A program made the position numbers and the translations under genes. A model generated the notes under the pieces. It did no database searches, was not told the DNA's origin, and saw only the letters and a list, made by a program, of their open reading frames with translations. Of a stretch of DNA of 64,000 nt, positions 8,608 to 16,811 are shown piece by piece (position 1 is the first letter of the stretch; each line of letters starts with the position of its first letter). This DNA is from Pseudobutyrivibrio sp. MD2005 (lineage in GTDB: Bacteria > Bacillota > Clostridia > Lachnospirales > Lachnospiraceae). The stretch covers positions 80,890 to 144,889 of the forward strand of contig NZ_KK211360.1 of assembly GCF_000621865.1 (NCBI RefSeq), in the 5' to 3' direction.

Positions 8608-10773
8608 ATGTCTAATAAAATCAACTATTCAGATGCAAGATATTTTGATAATCGTGAATTAAGCTGGCTAAAGTTTGAACTTAGAGTCCTAGGCGAAGCC
8701 CAGGTGAAAGAGCTTCCAATCCTTGAAAGGGTTAAATTTGTCAGTATTACATCTTCAAATCTAGACGAATTTTTCATGGTGCGTGTTGCTTCTTTAAAGG
8801 ACATGGAGCATGCAGGATATACAAAGCCGGACATTGCTGGAATGACTCCTACAGAACAGCTTATTGCAATAAATGAAAAGACAAGAGAGCTTGTAGATTT
8901 GCAATATAACATTTGGGGCAAACATTTAAATCCGGTTTTAAAAGAAAACAATATAATCATTTATGATAAATACGAGGATTTAAATGAAGAGCAGCTAAAA
9001 TTTATCGACTCATTTTTTATGAGCCAGGTTTATCCTGTTCTTACACCTATGGCATTTGATGCGTCACGCCCATTTCCTCTTATCAGAAATAAATCACTAA
9101 ATATCGCAGCATTAATCGAAAAAAAGAAGGATGTTGCGGGCGCAGGAAAGGATAACGAGGACGTTGAGTTTGCAACAGTACAGGTGCCATCTGTGCTTCC
9201 TAGAATTGTGGCCCTTCCATCAGAAGACAAAAATCAGGATTGCTTTATTTTGCTTGAACAGATAATAGAGCGCAACATGGATAAGCTTTTCTTGAATTAT
9301 AATGTTGTGGCTGCATCTCCTTACCGTATTATGAGAAATGCCGATTTTTCAATCGATGAGGAAGGCGCAGAAGATTTGCTTCTTGAAATCGAAAAGCAGA
9401 TTAAGTCTCGTCAATGGGGCGAGGTTATCAGGCTTGAGGTAGAAAGCACAATTAATAAAAGGCTATTATCTATTCTTAAAAAGAATCTTGGTGTCAATGA
9501 AATAGATATTTATAAAATCAAAGGACCTATCGACCTTACATTTCTTATGAAGCTTTATGGCATAGAAGGCAGGGATGATTTGCGTCAGCCTTCATTTAAG
9601 CCTCAGGAGAATCCAAGGCTTCGTCCTGGTGAGAAGATATTTGATGAAATCAAAAAGGGTGATATTCTTTTGCATCATCCATATGAAACATTTGATCCAG
9701 TGGTAGATTTTATTGCTCAGGCTGCATTTGATCCACAGGTGCTGGCTATCAAGCAGACTCTATATAGAGTATCTGGTAATTCACCAATCATTGCCAGCCT
9801 TGCTCACGCGGCGGAAAATGGCAAGCAGGTAACAGTTCTCGTTGAGCTTAAGGCTAGATTTGATGAGGAGAATAACATTATTTGGGCAAAGAAGCTTGAA
9901 AAAGCTGGTTGCCATGTAATCTATGGATTGGTAGGCCTCAAAACACACTGTAAGATTGCTCTTGTTGTGCGTCGTGAGGATGATGGTATCAGACGCTATG
10001 TTCACCTGGGAACAGGAAATTACAACGATTCTACAGCAAAGCTATATACCGACTGCGGTATGTTTACATGTAATGAAACATACGGTGAGGATGCAACTGC
10101 AGTATTTAATATGCTTTCTGGTTATTCAGAGCCTGCAAGCTGGAATAAGCTTGTAGTGGCTCCTTTATGGCTGCGTGATACATTCATAACTCTTATCAAT
10201 AGGGAAATCAGCCATGCCAAGGAAGGCAAGGAAGCTGTCATTATTGCTAAAATGAACTCCTTGTGTGATAAAGAAATAATTGAAAAGCTTTATGAAGCAA
10301 GTAGCGTAGGAGTCAAGATTTATCTTATTATCCGTGGTATTTGCTGCCTTCGTACTGGCATACCAGGCGTAAGCGAAAATATCCATGTAATGTCTATTGT
10401 TGGAACATATCTGGAGCATGCCCGTATATTCTATTTTTATAACAATGGTGCCGAGGATATCTACATGGGTTCAGCAGACTGGATGCCTAGAAACCTTGAT
10501 AGACGTGTGGAAATAATCTTCCCGGTTGAGGATGATCAGCTAAAGCTTAAAGTTAAACATATTTTAGATGTTCAGCTTGGAGATACACTTAAAGCATATG
10601 AGATGACAGATGAAGGTTCTTATGTTAGAATCAAAGCTGCTCGTGGCAAAAAGCCTGTGGGAGCACAGGATACTTTTTGCAAGGAAGCAAAGAAATCTAG
10701 TGAGCCAGAGATTGATTTTCTGAAGAAACGAAGCTTCACACCAATCTTTGCAAGTGAGGTTATTGATGACTAA
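8608..10773 (+). CDS. ppk: polyphosphate kinase 1
   Basis: Ppk1 reversibly polymerises the gamma phosphate of ATP into polyphosphate. The 721-residue length and domain order fit the family: an N-terminal domain opening with DARYFDNRELSWLKFE, a PHP-like head domain, and two phospholipase-D-like catalytic domains. The histidine that becomes phosphorylated is expected in YVHLGTGNYND (near 465), and a second conserved histidine in YLEHARIFYF (near 603). The start at 8608 has AGGAGG 6 nt upstream. It is co-directional with the Ppx-like gene before it, and its stop overlaps the start of a HAD phosphatase, so the three form one operon. Confidence 0.97.
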   Translation: MSNKINYSDARYFDNRELSWLKFELRVLGEAQVKELPILERVKFVSITSSNLDEFFMVRVASLKDMEHAGYTKPDIAGMTPTEQLIAINEKTRELVDLQYNIWGKHLNPVLKENNIIIYDKYEDLNEEQLKFIDSFFMSQVYPVLTPMAFDASRPFPLIRNKSLNIAALIEKKKDVAGAGKDNEDVEFATVQVPSVLPRIVALPSEDKNQDCFILLEQIIERNMDKLFLNYNVVAASPYRIMRNADFSIDEEGAEDLLLEIEKQIKSRQWGEVIRLEVESTINKRLLSILKKNLGVNEIDIYKIKGPIDLTFLMKLYGIEGRDDLRQPSFKPQENPRLRPGEKIFDEIKKGDILLHHPYETFDPVVDFIAQAAFDPQVLAIKQTLYRVSGNSPIIASLAHAAENGKQVTVLVELKARFDEENNIIWAKKLEKAGCHVIYGLVGLKTHCKIALVVRREDDGIRRYVHLGTGNYNDSTAKLYTDCGMFTCNETYGEDATAVFNMLSGYSEPASWNKLVVAPLWLRDTFITLINREISHAKEGKEAVIIAKMNSLCDKEIIEKLYEASSVGVKIYLIIRGICCLRTGIPGVSENIHVMSIVGTYLEHARIFYFYNNGAEDIYMGSADWMPRNLDRRVEIIFPVEDDQLKLKVKHILDVQLGDTLKAYEMTDEGSYVRIKAARGKKPVGAQDTFCKEAKKSSEPEIDFLKKRSFTPIFASEVIDD

Positions 10774-11584
10774 AAAGATTCTAGCAGTTGATTTAGACGG
10801 AACACTATTTGACGACGAAAAAGATATTTGCAAGGCCAATATGGAGGCCCTTGATGCAATGCTTAGCGCAGGACATATTCTTGCAGTTGATACAGGACGT
10901 CCTACACATGTAATGAAAAAGATTCTTCATCCATTTGGAATATTCGAAAGAGAAAATGTATATTTACTTGGCTATCAAGGCACAATTGGAACGAAGGCAT
11001 CTGATGATGAAATAATTTTTGGACATTATCTTGATAATGAAATGGCACTTAAGCTTCTTCATTATTCTAAGGATGCAGGCTATTCTACATTGGCTTTTGA
11101 ATACGGTAACATCTATTCATTTAGACATGACAGCGCAATCGATAAATACGCAGAGCGTTCTAAAGAAAAGATTACAATTATCAATTCTCCTGAAGAATTG
11201 GCAGGGCATAAGCTTACAAAGGTTATTGTTTTGGATTTTGATAATCCAGATTCACTGTTTGATTTTCAGGCAGCTCATGAGGATGAGTTATCATCAGAAT
11301 TTCTTAGTATGTTTTCTGATGTTTGTTTCCTTGAATACATCGGTAAGAACACAAACAAAGGTGAAGGCCTTAAGGAATTAGCAGCTCACTTGGATATTCC
11401 TATGGAAAATACAGTTGCCTGCGGTGATGAGAGAAACGACATCTTCATGGTAAAGATGGCAGGTGTCGGTGTTGCAGTGGCAAATGCACGTGATGAATTA
11501 AAGGCTGAGGCCGATTATATCACCACTGTAGATAATAATAATGGAGCAGTGGCAGAGGCTATAAATAAATTTATTTTAAATTAA
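10766..11584 (+). CDS. Cof-type HAD superfamily hydrolase
   Basis: This 272-residue phosphatase of the haloacid dehalogenase superfamily opens with ILAVDLDGTLFDDE, where the first aspartate is the nucleophile. It ends with the Cof-family motif GDERNDIFMV that binds Mg2+, followed by GVGVAVANA. The large type IIB cap between them is typical of Cof proteins, which dephosphorylate sugar phosphates, nucleotides or flavin precursors; the substrate cannot be read from the sequence. I chose ATG 10766, which overlaps the ppk stop by 8 nt and has GAGGT upstream, over an in-frame ATG at 10748 inside ppk. Coupling to ppk hints at a phosphate-metabolism role, but this is inference. Confidence 0.9.
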   Translation: MTKKILAVDLDGTLFDDEKDICKANMEALDAMLSAGHILAVDTGRPTHVMKKILHPFGIFERENVYLLGYQGTIGTKASDDEIIFGHYLDNEMALKLLHYSKDAGYSTLAFEYGNIYSFRHDSAIDKYAERSKEKITIINSPEELAGHKLTKVIVLDFDNPDSLFDFQAAHEDELSSEFLSMFSDVCFLEYIGKNTNKGEGLKELAAHLDIPMENTVACGDERNDIFMVKMAGVGVAVANARDELKAEADYITTVDNNNGAVAEAINKFILN

Positions 11585-11593
11585 TAGAAACTG

Positions 11594-11622
11594 TTGACGT
11601 TAAAGGATTTATGTGGTAAATT
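11594..11622 (+). promoter_or_regulatory. predicted sigma-A promoter of the infC operon
   Basis: TTGACG at 11594-11599 and TAAATT at 11617-11622 are separated by exactly 17 bp, with a TG pair upstream of the -10. It stands just after the HAD gene stop and about 110 nt before the attenuator, as expected for a long infC leader. Confidence 0.7.
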
Positions 11623-11640
11623 ATTAGCGTTGTGAAAACA

Positions 11641-11730
11641 AAGTAGAGTATCCACTCTCACCTTAGCACGTATTATTTACTGTGACTTGGGTCTTATACT
11701 TCACACAAACCTTGTTTGTGATGATTTATG
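11641..11730 (+). promoter_or_regulatory. infC operon leader with candidate antiterminator
   Basis: The leader carries a 7-nt segment TATCCAC at 11649-11655 identical to the 3' arm of the downstream terminator (11743-11749). It can therefore pair with the terminator's 5' arm (11731-11737) and prevent terminator formation. The upstream copy also lies within a small hairpin (arms 11645-11649 and 11653-11657), and another hairpin stands at 11704-11720. This mutually exclusive arrangement fits the ribosomal protein L20 autoregulatory leader known from Firmicutes infC-rpmI-rplT operons, although I cannot confirm that family by eye. Confidence 0.6.
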
Positions 11731-11755
11731 GTGGATATTCTGTATCCACTTTTTT
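11731..11755 (+). terminator. attenuator terminator in the infC leader
   Basis: A perfect 7-bp stem (11731-11737 with 11743-11749), a 5-nt loop and six T residues lie immediately before the infC ribosome-binding site. The position shows it is an attenuator and not the end of an operon. Confidence 0.75.
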
Positions 11756-11774
11756 ATTTTATGGAGGTAGTACC

Positions 11775-12284
11775 ATTAGCGATTTAATGATTAATGAGCA
11801 GATTCGCGACAAAGAAGTTCGTGTAATTGGCTCTGATGGGGAACAGCTTGGCATTATGTCAGCAAGAGAGGCACAGAAGCTTGCCGATGATGAAGGCTTA
11901 GATTTAGTTAAAATTTCACCAAAGGCTAATCCACCAGTGTGCAAGATAGTTGATTACGGTAAATTCCGTTATGAGCAGGCACGCAAGGAAAAGGAAGCTA
12001 AGAAAAAGCAGCACGTTGTTGAGGTCAAAGAAATTCGTATGTCTCCAAACATCGATGCTAATGATATGAACACTAAAGTAAACGCAGCTAAGAAGTTCAT
12101 CTCAAAGGGCGACAAAGTAAAGGTAACACTTCGTTTCCGTGGTCGTGAGATGGCTCACATGCAGTCGTCAAAGCATATCTTAGATGATTTTGCAGAGGCA
12201 CTTGCAGAAGTTGCTGTAGTGGAAAAGGCACCTAAGATTGAAGGTCGTAGTATGAGCTTGGTGCTTACAGAAAAGAAATCGTAA
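11775..12284 (+). CDS. infC: translation initiation factor IF-3
   Basis: IF-3 keeps the 30S subunit free and checks start-codon fidelity. The protein has 169 residues with the N-terminal domain (MINEQIRDKEVRVIG), the lysine-rich linker (EARKEKEAKKKQ region) and the C-terminal domain (KEIRMSPNIDANDM, FRGREMAH). The best start is the ATT at 11775: GGAGG at 11763-11767 is 7 nt upstream. The first ATG in frame (11787) would be 19 nt from that site, and the longer open frame upstream runs through the attenuator. AUU starts are known for infC, where IF-3 discriminates against its own start codon. It heads the infC-rpmI-rplT operon. Confidence 0.95.
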   Translation: MSDLMINEQIRDKEVRVIGSDGEQLGIMSAREAQKLADDEGLDLVKISPKANPPVCKIVDYGKFRYEQARKEKEAKKKQHVVEVKEIRMSPNIDANDMNTKVNAAKKFISKGDKVKVTLRFRGREMAHMQSSKHILDDFAEALAEVAVVEKAPKIEGRSMSLVLTEKKS

Positions 12285-12302
12285 TACAGGAGGAAAATTA
12301 TC

Positions 12303-12500
12303 ATGCCAAAGATGAAGACAAGAAGAGCAGCTGCAAAGCGCTTTAAGGTAACAGGAACAGGAAAGCTTAAGAGAAATAAGGCATACAAGAGCCACATCTT
12401 AACCAAGAAGACTACAAAGAGAAAGAGAAATCTTCGTCAGTCAGCTATCGTTGATTCAACAAACGTAAAGAACATGAAGAAAGTACTTCCATATCTCTAA
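12303..12500 (+). CDS. rpmI: 50S ribosomal protein L35
   Basis: This 65-residue basic protein begins [15 protein letters not shown] and ends [10 protein letters not shown], the standard L35 signature. AGGAGG stands 9 nt upstream. It is the middle gene of the classic infC-rpmI-rplT operon, 18 nt after infC and 46 nt before rplT. Confidence 0.98.
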   Translation: MPKMKTRRAAAKRFKVTGTGKLKRNKAYKSHILTKKTTKRKRNLRQSAIVDSTNVKNMKKVLPYL

Positions 12501-12546
12501 GATTTGGTTGTAGTTAGTTATTTATTTCGGTTAGGAGGAAATTAGA

Positions 12547-12903
12547 ATGGCAAGAGTTAAAGGCGGATTAAACGCTAAGAAAAGACATAATAGAACATTA
12601 AAGTTAGCAAAGGGTTACAGAGGCGCTAGAAGCAAGCAGTATCGTGTTGCAAAGCAGTCAGTTATGCGTGCCCTTACATCAGCTTACGCTGGTAGAAAGC
12701 AGAGAAAGAGACAGTTCAGAACACTTTGGATCGCTCGTATCAATGCTGCAGCTCGTATCAATGGACTTTCATATTCTAAGTTCATGTACGGTCTTAAGCT
12801 TGCAGGTGTTGAGATGAACAGAAAGATGCTCGCTGAGCTCGCTGTTAACGACGCTGAAGGATTTGCAAAGCTTGTAGAAGTTGCAAAGGCTAAGGTAGCT
12901 TAA
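12547..12903 (+). CDS. rplT: 50S ribosomal protein L20
   Basis: L20 is an early assembly protein of the large subunit and, in several Firmicutes, the repressor that binds the operon leader. The 118 residues open [16 protein letters not shown] and carry the usual [13 protein letters not shown] block. AGGAGG lies upstream of the ATG. The last gene of the operon, it is followed within 12 nt by a strong terminator. Confidence 0.98.
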   Translation: MARVKGGLNAKKRHNRTLKLAKGYRGARSKQYRVAKQSVMRALTSAYAGRKQRKRQFRTLWIARINAAARINGLSYSKFMYGLKLAGVEMNRKMLAELAVNDAEGFAKLVEVAKAKVA

Positions 12904-12914
12904 TAACGTAATTT

Positions 12915-12948
12915 GTCGGTCTAGTCATCTGATTAGGCCGATTTTTTT
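12915..12948 (+). terminator. intrinsic terminator of the infC-rpmI-rplT operon
   Basis: The arms 12916-12923 and 12934-12941 pair over 8 bp, including one G-U, and are followed by a run of seven T. Confidence 0.85.
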
Positions 12949-12978
12949 ATAAATTTTTTTACAAAAGAGGGACTATAA

Positions 12979-13815
12979 ATGAAGAAATTATTAGTAATGC
13001 TTATGTGTATCACAATGCTTTCAATGACAGCATGTGGCAACAAGGACGATGTTGAGGATGTAGAGGAAGTTACAACAGAGACATCAGAAAATGATGTAGA
13101 AACATCTAAGGACGTTGAGGAAGAGGAACCTGAGGAAGAAGTTGTAGATTTAGATGATTATGTTGGTTTCTATTATGATGGGGAAAATGATGTAACCATC
13201 GAAAAAGCTGGTGATAACTACACAATGGAAGTTGGTATTTTTAGACTCACCACTTTGGATGGTGGTAAAGTGTCTGCCACAGCAGATGGAGTATTATTTG
13301 AAACAACAGATGCTGCTGGCGACCCTATAACTGTCTCTTTCTGTAAGGATGGTGAGGATTATACACTTGAAATAGTTGATAGTACTTGGGCATATTTGGA
13401 AAATGGACAGAAATATACAGGCTTCTATCAGACAACAGAAGAGGAAGCGTATCCAGCTTCAGAATCAGACCTTGAAGACGGAGAATACTATACAAATCTT
13501 GTTAGTCAGCCTTCTCAATATGCCAATGAATATATTACAAGCATTTCTTTTGAAGCTGATTGTATTGTGGTTGATGCTTCATTTGCAAAATATGAAAATG
13601 GCGATTTCTCAAATAAGACTTCTTATGAAAAAAAGTCTTATGTATTGTCAATCGATGGTTCTACAAAATACTGCTCAGGTGGTGGAGATGGTGATCCAAT
13701 CTATATGAGTTCCAGTGAATTCGAGCAGTATGTTAATCAGTGTATGGATTCAGGCCTGGGGCTATCAATCATTATTGAAGGTGGCTTAGTTAAGGAAATT
13801 GGAATCTGGTCATAA
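12979..13815 (+). CDS. lipoprotein of unknown function
   Basis: The 278-residue protein has a type II signal peptide: MKK, a hydrophobic core, then MTAC, predicting lipidation of Cys19. A long acidic, low-complexity spacer follows (about 23-55: many Glu, Asp, Val and Thr), then a globular region starting DDYVGFYYDGENDVTIEK, which looks like a small beta-rich domain of the kind found on clostridial surface lipoproteins. I do not recognise a family. Its own ribosome-binding site GAGGGAC lies upstream. It follows the L20 terminator, so it probably has its own promoter in the T-rich gap, but I cannot define one. It is on the outer face of the membrane if the prediction holds. Confidence 0.75.
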   Translation: MKKLLVMLMCITMLSMTACGNKDDVEDVEEVTTETSENDVETSKDVEEEEPEEEVVDLDDYVGFYYDGENDVTIEKAGDNYTMEVGIFRLTTLDGGKVSATADGVLFETTDAAGDPITVSFCKDGEDYTLEIVDSTWAYLENGQKYTGFYQTTEEEAYPASESDLEDGEYYTNLVSQPSQYANEYITSISFEADCIVVDASFAKYENGDFSNKTSYEKKSYVLSIDGSTKYCSGGGDGDPIYMSSSEFEQYVNQCMDSGLGLSIIIEGGLVKEIGIWS

Positions 13816-13911
13816 ATCTGCAGTTCATTGTTTTGTGACACTTTTGTGCCTCATGTTTGATATTATATATATAAATGTTATATATCAATATCGATAGGAG
13901 GATGTGTATTT

Positions 13912-15519
13912 ATGAAAAGAATAGTTGGTTTAATGCTGATTGTAGTATTGGCGTTAACAGGTTGTGGTGCTAAAAAAGTAGATAATGATAATCAAAGTGC
14001 CACTACTACTGAATATTCAAATGACTTGTTTAAGATGGCTTTACCTAGCGAGCTAATAGATATCAGTGAGGTCGAGACTGACGGTAATCGAATTTCTGTT
14101 TACTATAAAGAGGCTAAAGATGCAGGCTTTGGAGGTTTTGTATTTTCGGTATGTGCCTATACTTCTCCAGAGGAATATGCTGGAGGCCCTTGTAAAAAGA
14201 TAGGTGAGCTTACAAATGAAAAGTACGAGATTTATGATATCGTACTTGAGCAAGCTACAGAAATTCAGTGGGATTATAATGAGCCAGATATGCCAGAAGA
14301 TTACAGTAAGCTTTTGGATGCAACTGACGCCTGCCTTGAAGGCATCGAGGGCATTAACGATAACACTTTCGTTTTTGGCGCAGGAACAAAAGGCGCAGAT
14401 TTGTACAACAATATTCTTGCAAAATACGTAAAGGCTATCAATGAAGGCTGGGAGCCTGCTAAATACGAAGAAGAGGATATGAGCCCAGAAATTGGTGTTG
14501 CAGCTATGCAGGCTGAAAATCCTCTTGATGTAATTGGATTTGCATATCAAGATATTAATGTTGACGGCATTGATGAATTAATGGTAGGCGTAATTTCAGA
14601 AGATGAACTAAAGGGTGTCGTATATGATGTTTACACAATGGTAAATCGTGTGCCTGAACATGTAGTATCTGGTACAGCTAGAGATAGATACTACAATTAT
14701 AACGATGTTTTCCTTTGCAATGAATGGTCTGGCGGCGCTGGAGAAAATGGTATTGATTTATATAACCTAGAGCCAAACTCTACAGAGCTTGTTCTTCAGT
14801 ATGGGTACAAGTATGATTCCTACACAGACCCTGAAAATCCATGGTATAGAACTTACGACCAGGAAGAATATGAAAGCATAACAGAAGAGGAATATAATGA
14901 AGCAGAAAAAATGTCTGATTCTTACGTGTTATTTGATTACACACCTCTTTCAAAGATTAATGATGCAACTACTGAGGATAGTGCAGATAATGGTGCGCTT
15001 CCAACTTACGAGTACCCAGGACCAGAGTTATTCTATTCAGTTATGTATGATTATATTGCTGATGAGTTTGGTGCCCATTATGATAAAGCAGATGTGGGAA
15101 TTCCATGTCCAATTATTGTTGCAGAGGATGAAAGCGACAAGGATGATATAAAGGTTTGGGGTGATTTCTGGTATTTCAATTACACACTGAATGGTGATAC
15201 TTTAGAGTGTGTTTCTGGAGGTTCATATCCAGGATGTATGCACTTCAAGTACACTGATGAGGGATACGAAGTAACAGAATTTGAAGCAGTGGAAGATGGT
15301 TCTAATTTTGATTCATCTGCTAAAAAGATTTTTGGCAAGAATTATGATAAGTTTATCGAAATCAATTCAGATGAAAAGCTTCGCGAGGATACCAGAGCAC
15401 AGATTATAGCAAATTACGTTTTTGACAAAGATCTTGATATAAAGGCATATAATGATTATGAAGGAGAACCAGTAGAGCTTCCAGAGCAGAATATTGATTC
15501 GTTCTATAGTAATCTTTAG
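13912..15519 (+). CDS. large lipoprotein of unknown function
   Basis: The 535-residue protein begins with a clear lipoprotein signal (lipobox LTGC, Cys18). Near residue 210 it carries AYQDINVDGIDELMVG, a calcium-loop-like D-x-N-x-D-G segment often seen in clostridial surface lipoproteins. The remainder is rich in acidic and aromatic residues with no domain that I can name. AGGAGG lies upstream. It is not evidently homologous to the lipoprotein just before it. The gap between them (about 96 nt) is AT-rich. The next gene (YitT family) starts 11 nt after its stop, so the two may be co-transcribed. Confidence 0.75.
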   Translation: MKRIVGLMLIVVLALTGCGAKKVDNDNQSATTTEYSNDLFKMALPSELIDISEVETDGNRISVYYKEAKDAGFGGFVFSVCAYTSPEEYAGGPCKKIGELTNEKYEIYDIVLEQATEIQWDYNEPDMPEDYSKLLDATDACLEGIEGINDNTFVFGAGTKGADLYNNILAKYVKAINEGWEPAKYEEEDMSPEIGVAAMQAENPLDVIGFAYQDINVDGIDELMVGVISEDELKGVVYDVYTMVNRVPEHVVSGTARDRYYNYNDVFLCNEWSGGAGENGIDLYNLEPNSTELVLQYGYKYDSYTDPENPWYRTYDQEEYESITEEEYNEAEKMSDSYVLFDYTPLSKINDATTEDSADNGALPTYEYPGPELFYSVMYDYIADEFGAHYDKADVGIPCPIIVAEDESDKDDIKVWGDFWYFNYTLNGDTLECVSGGSYPGCMHFKYTDEGYEVTEFEAVEDGSNFDSSAKKIFGKNYDKFIEINSDEKLREDTRAQIIANYVFDKDLDIKAYNDYEGEPVELPEQNIDSFYSNL

Positions 15520-15530
15520 GAGTAAAGCAT

Positions 15531-16370
15531 ATGATGAATAAGCGAAACATAGAAATTATCTCCTATATATTGATAATATTGGGAGCTATTTTGGCAAGTT
15601 TTTCAGTTGCTCTTATATTGCTGCCTAACGATGCGATTGATTATGGAACTGCTGGCGTGGCAATCATAATTAGCAAGAAGACCGGCTTACCACTTGCACC
15701 ATGTGTTATCGCTGTGTTTGTGCCATTTATTATCCTAGGCTATTTTGTGCTTGGAAGTAGATTTACAATTAAAGCTACAATTGGATCTATCGCATATACG
15801 TTAGGAATAAAGTTTTTTGAAGGCATTCCATTTGAGCTTAATACGGAACACTTTTTAGCGGTAGCATTTGGGGGCGCATTGCTTGGCGCTGGTTTATCAT
15901 TAATTCTAAGAAGTGGCGGCTGTATCGACGGCTCAGAAATTCTAGCAAACATAGTAGTAAAGCGTTTGTCAGATAAGACTGGCCAAAACTATAGCATGAC
16001 TCCGGTTCTGCTTCTGTTCAATGCCGTGGTTTACATTACTGTGTTTATAACAATAGACGCTACAACAGCTTTATTAAGTTTGCTTGTCTATGTAGTGGCC
16101 ACAGCTGTTATTGATCATTACACTGACCATTTCGAATCTATAAAGCAGGTAACCATCATCACCAAAGATGCAGAAGGCATTAGCAAAGATATAAAGCTCA
16201 GGCTTAACAAAACCTGTACCATTATGGATTCAAGAGGTGCTATTGCAGGCGATAACTATACGCTTATTTGCTATATCAGTTATTTCGAACTGCCTATAAT
16301 GAAGGACATTATTTCATTCCATACCGGTAGCTTTAGCACGGTATCTACAATTGATGAGATTTTAAGATGA
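15531..16370 (+). CDS. YitT family membrane protein (DUF161 + DUF2179)
   Basis: This 279-residue protein has about five hydrophobic segments in the first 200 residues and a soluble C-terminal domain (about 205-279) starting FESIKQVTIITKDAEGISKDI. That is the YitT arrangement: a DUF161 membrane region with a DUF2179 cytoplasmic tail. Family motifs seen are the GTAGVAIIISKKTGLP stretch and RSGGCIDGSEILA. Function in this family is poorly known; it is often proposed to be a transporter. TAGGAG is 8 nt before ATG 15531, and a second ATG follows directly. A 15-bp hairpin with T-run, one of the GTATCACTT-type elements, lies 13 nt after the stop. Confidence 0.88.
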   Translation: MMNKRNIEIISYILIILGAILASFSVALILLPNDAIDYGTAGVAIIISKKTGLPLAPCVIAVFVPFIILGYFVLGSRFTIKATIGSIAYTLGIKFFEGIPFELNTEHFLAVAFGGALLGAGLSLILRSGGCIDGSEILANIVVKRLSDKTGQNYSMTPVLLLFNAVVYITVFITIDATTALLSLLVYVVATAVIDHYTDHFESIKQVTIITKDAEGISKDIKLRLNKTCTIMDSRGAIAGDNYTLICYISYFELPIMKDIISFHTGSFSTVSTIDEILR

Positions 16371-16383
16371 TATAGACTATGAT

Positions 16384-16428
16384 ATGAGTATCACTTTGGA
16401 AGATTTTCGAAGTGGTACTCATTTTTTA
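16384..16428 (+). terminator. hairpin terminator of the GTATCACTT family
   Basis: The arms 16384-16397 and 16409-16422 form a stem of about 14 bp with G-U pairs, followed by TTTTTT. Core arms are AGTATCACTT (16387-16396) and AAGTGGTACT (16410-16419) around a 13-nt loop. It resembles the tandem hairpins at 16500-16750 but is 113 bp out of their register. Confidence 0.65.
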
Positions 16429-16499
16429 TACATTCAGTTAGTTGGAGGAATCTAGGAAATTTCATTGAGCCATTTACTGTTTGGTCACTTTAACCGAGA

Positions 16500-16750
16500 A
16501 GTATCACTTTTAGCGATTTTTTCTAAGTGATACTCAATTTTGGTGAAAAATAGGTTGTTTTCATATTTTTGAGTATCACTTTAACCTTATAATTCAAAGT
16601 GATACTGATATTTTTGAAATCTCTGTTGATTTTTGCTTTTTCAAGTATCACTATTTAAATCTGGCAAATAGTGATACTTGTTTTGGTGTTTTTTATTGAT
16701 ATTTGGTAGAATCTGAGTATCACTTTTAAAATTGTAAATAAAGTGATACT
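16500..16750. repeat. array of four palindromic hairpins with an exact 72-bp period
   Basis: Left arms AGTATCACTT start at 16500, 16572, 16644 and 16716. Right arms AAGTGATACT start at 16525, 16597, 16669 and 16741. Every unit is a 10-nt arm, a 15-nt loop and a 10-nt arm, and every linker is 37 nt. Arms are conserved but loops and linkers differ in sequence. The third unit has ACTA/TAGT in place of ACTT/AAGT, a compensated change that keeps the pairing. Linkers are T-rich on the + strand, and two share TTTTGGTG. This could be tandem degenerate duplications of a terminator-like element, a row of protein-binding palindromes on one helical face (72 bp is about seven turns), or folded RNA. I do not recognise it. 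Confidence 0.85.
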
Positions 16751-16811
16751 TTTTTATGCAGCGTTTGAATGGTTGTAAGTGCTTTTCCAATTGTTTTAAC
16801 TGGAAAAGATT

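Noticed and set aside
14053-14550. 165-residue open frame on the minus strand within the large lipoprotein gene
   Set aside because: It is fully antisense to a well-supported lipoprotein gene, without a ribosome site or family pattern.
16500-16750. CRISPR array
   Set aside because: The period is exact, but what is conserved are two inverted arms with variable loops between them, not a constant repeat, and there are no cas genes in the window.
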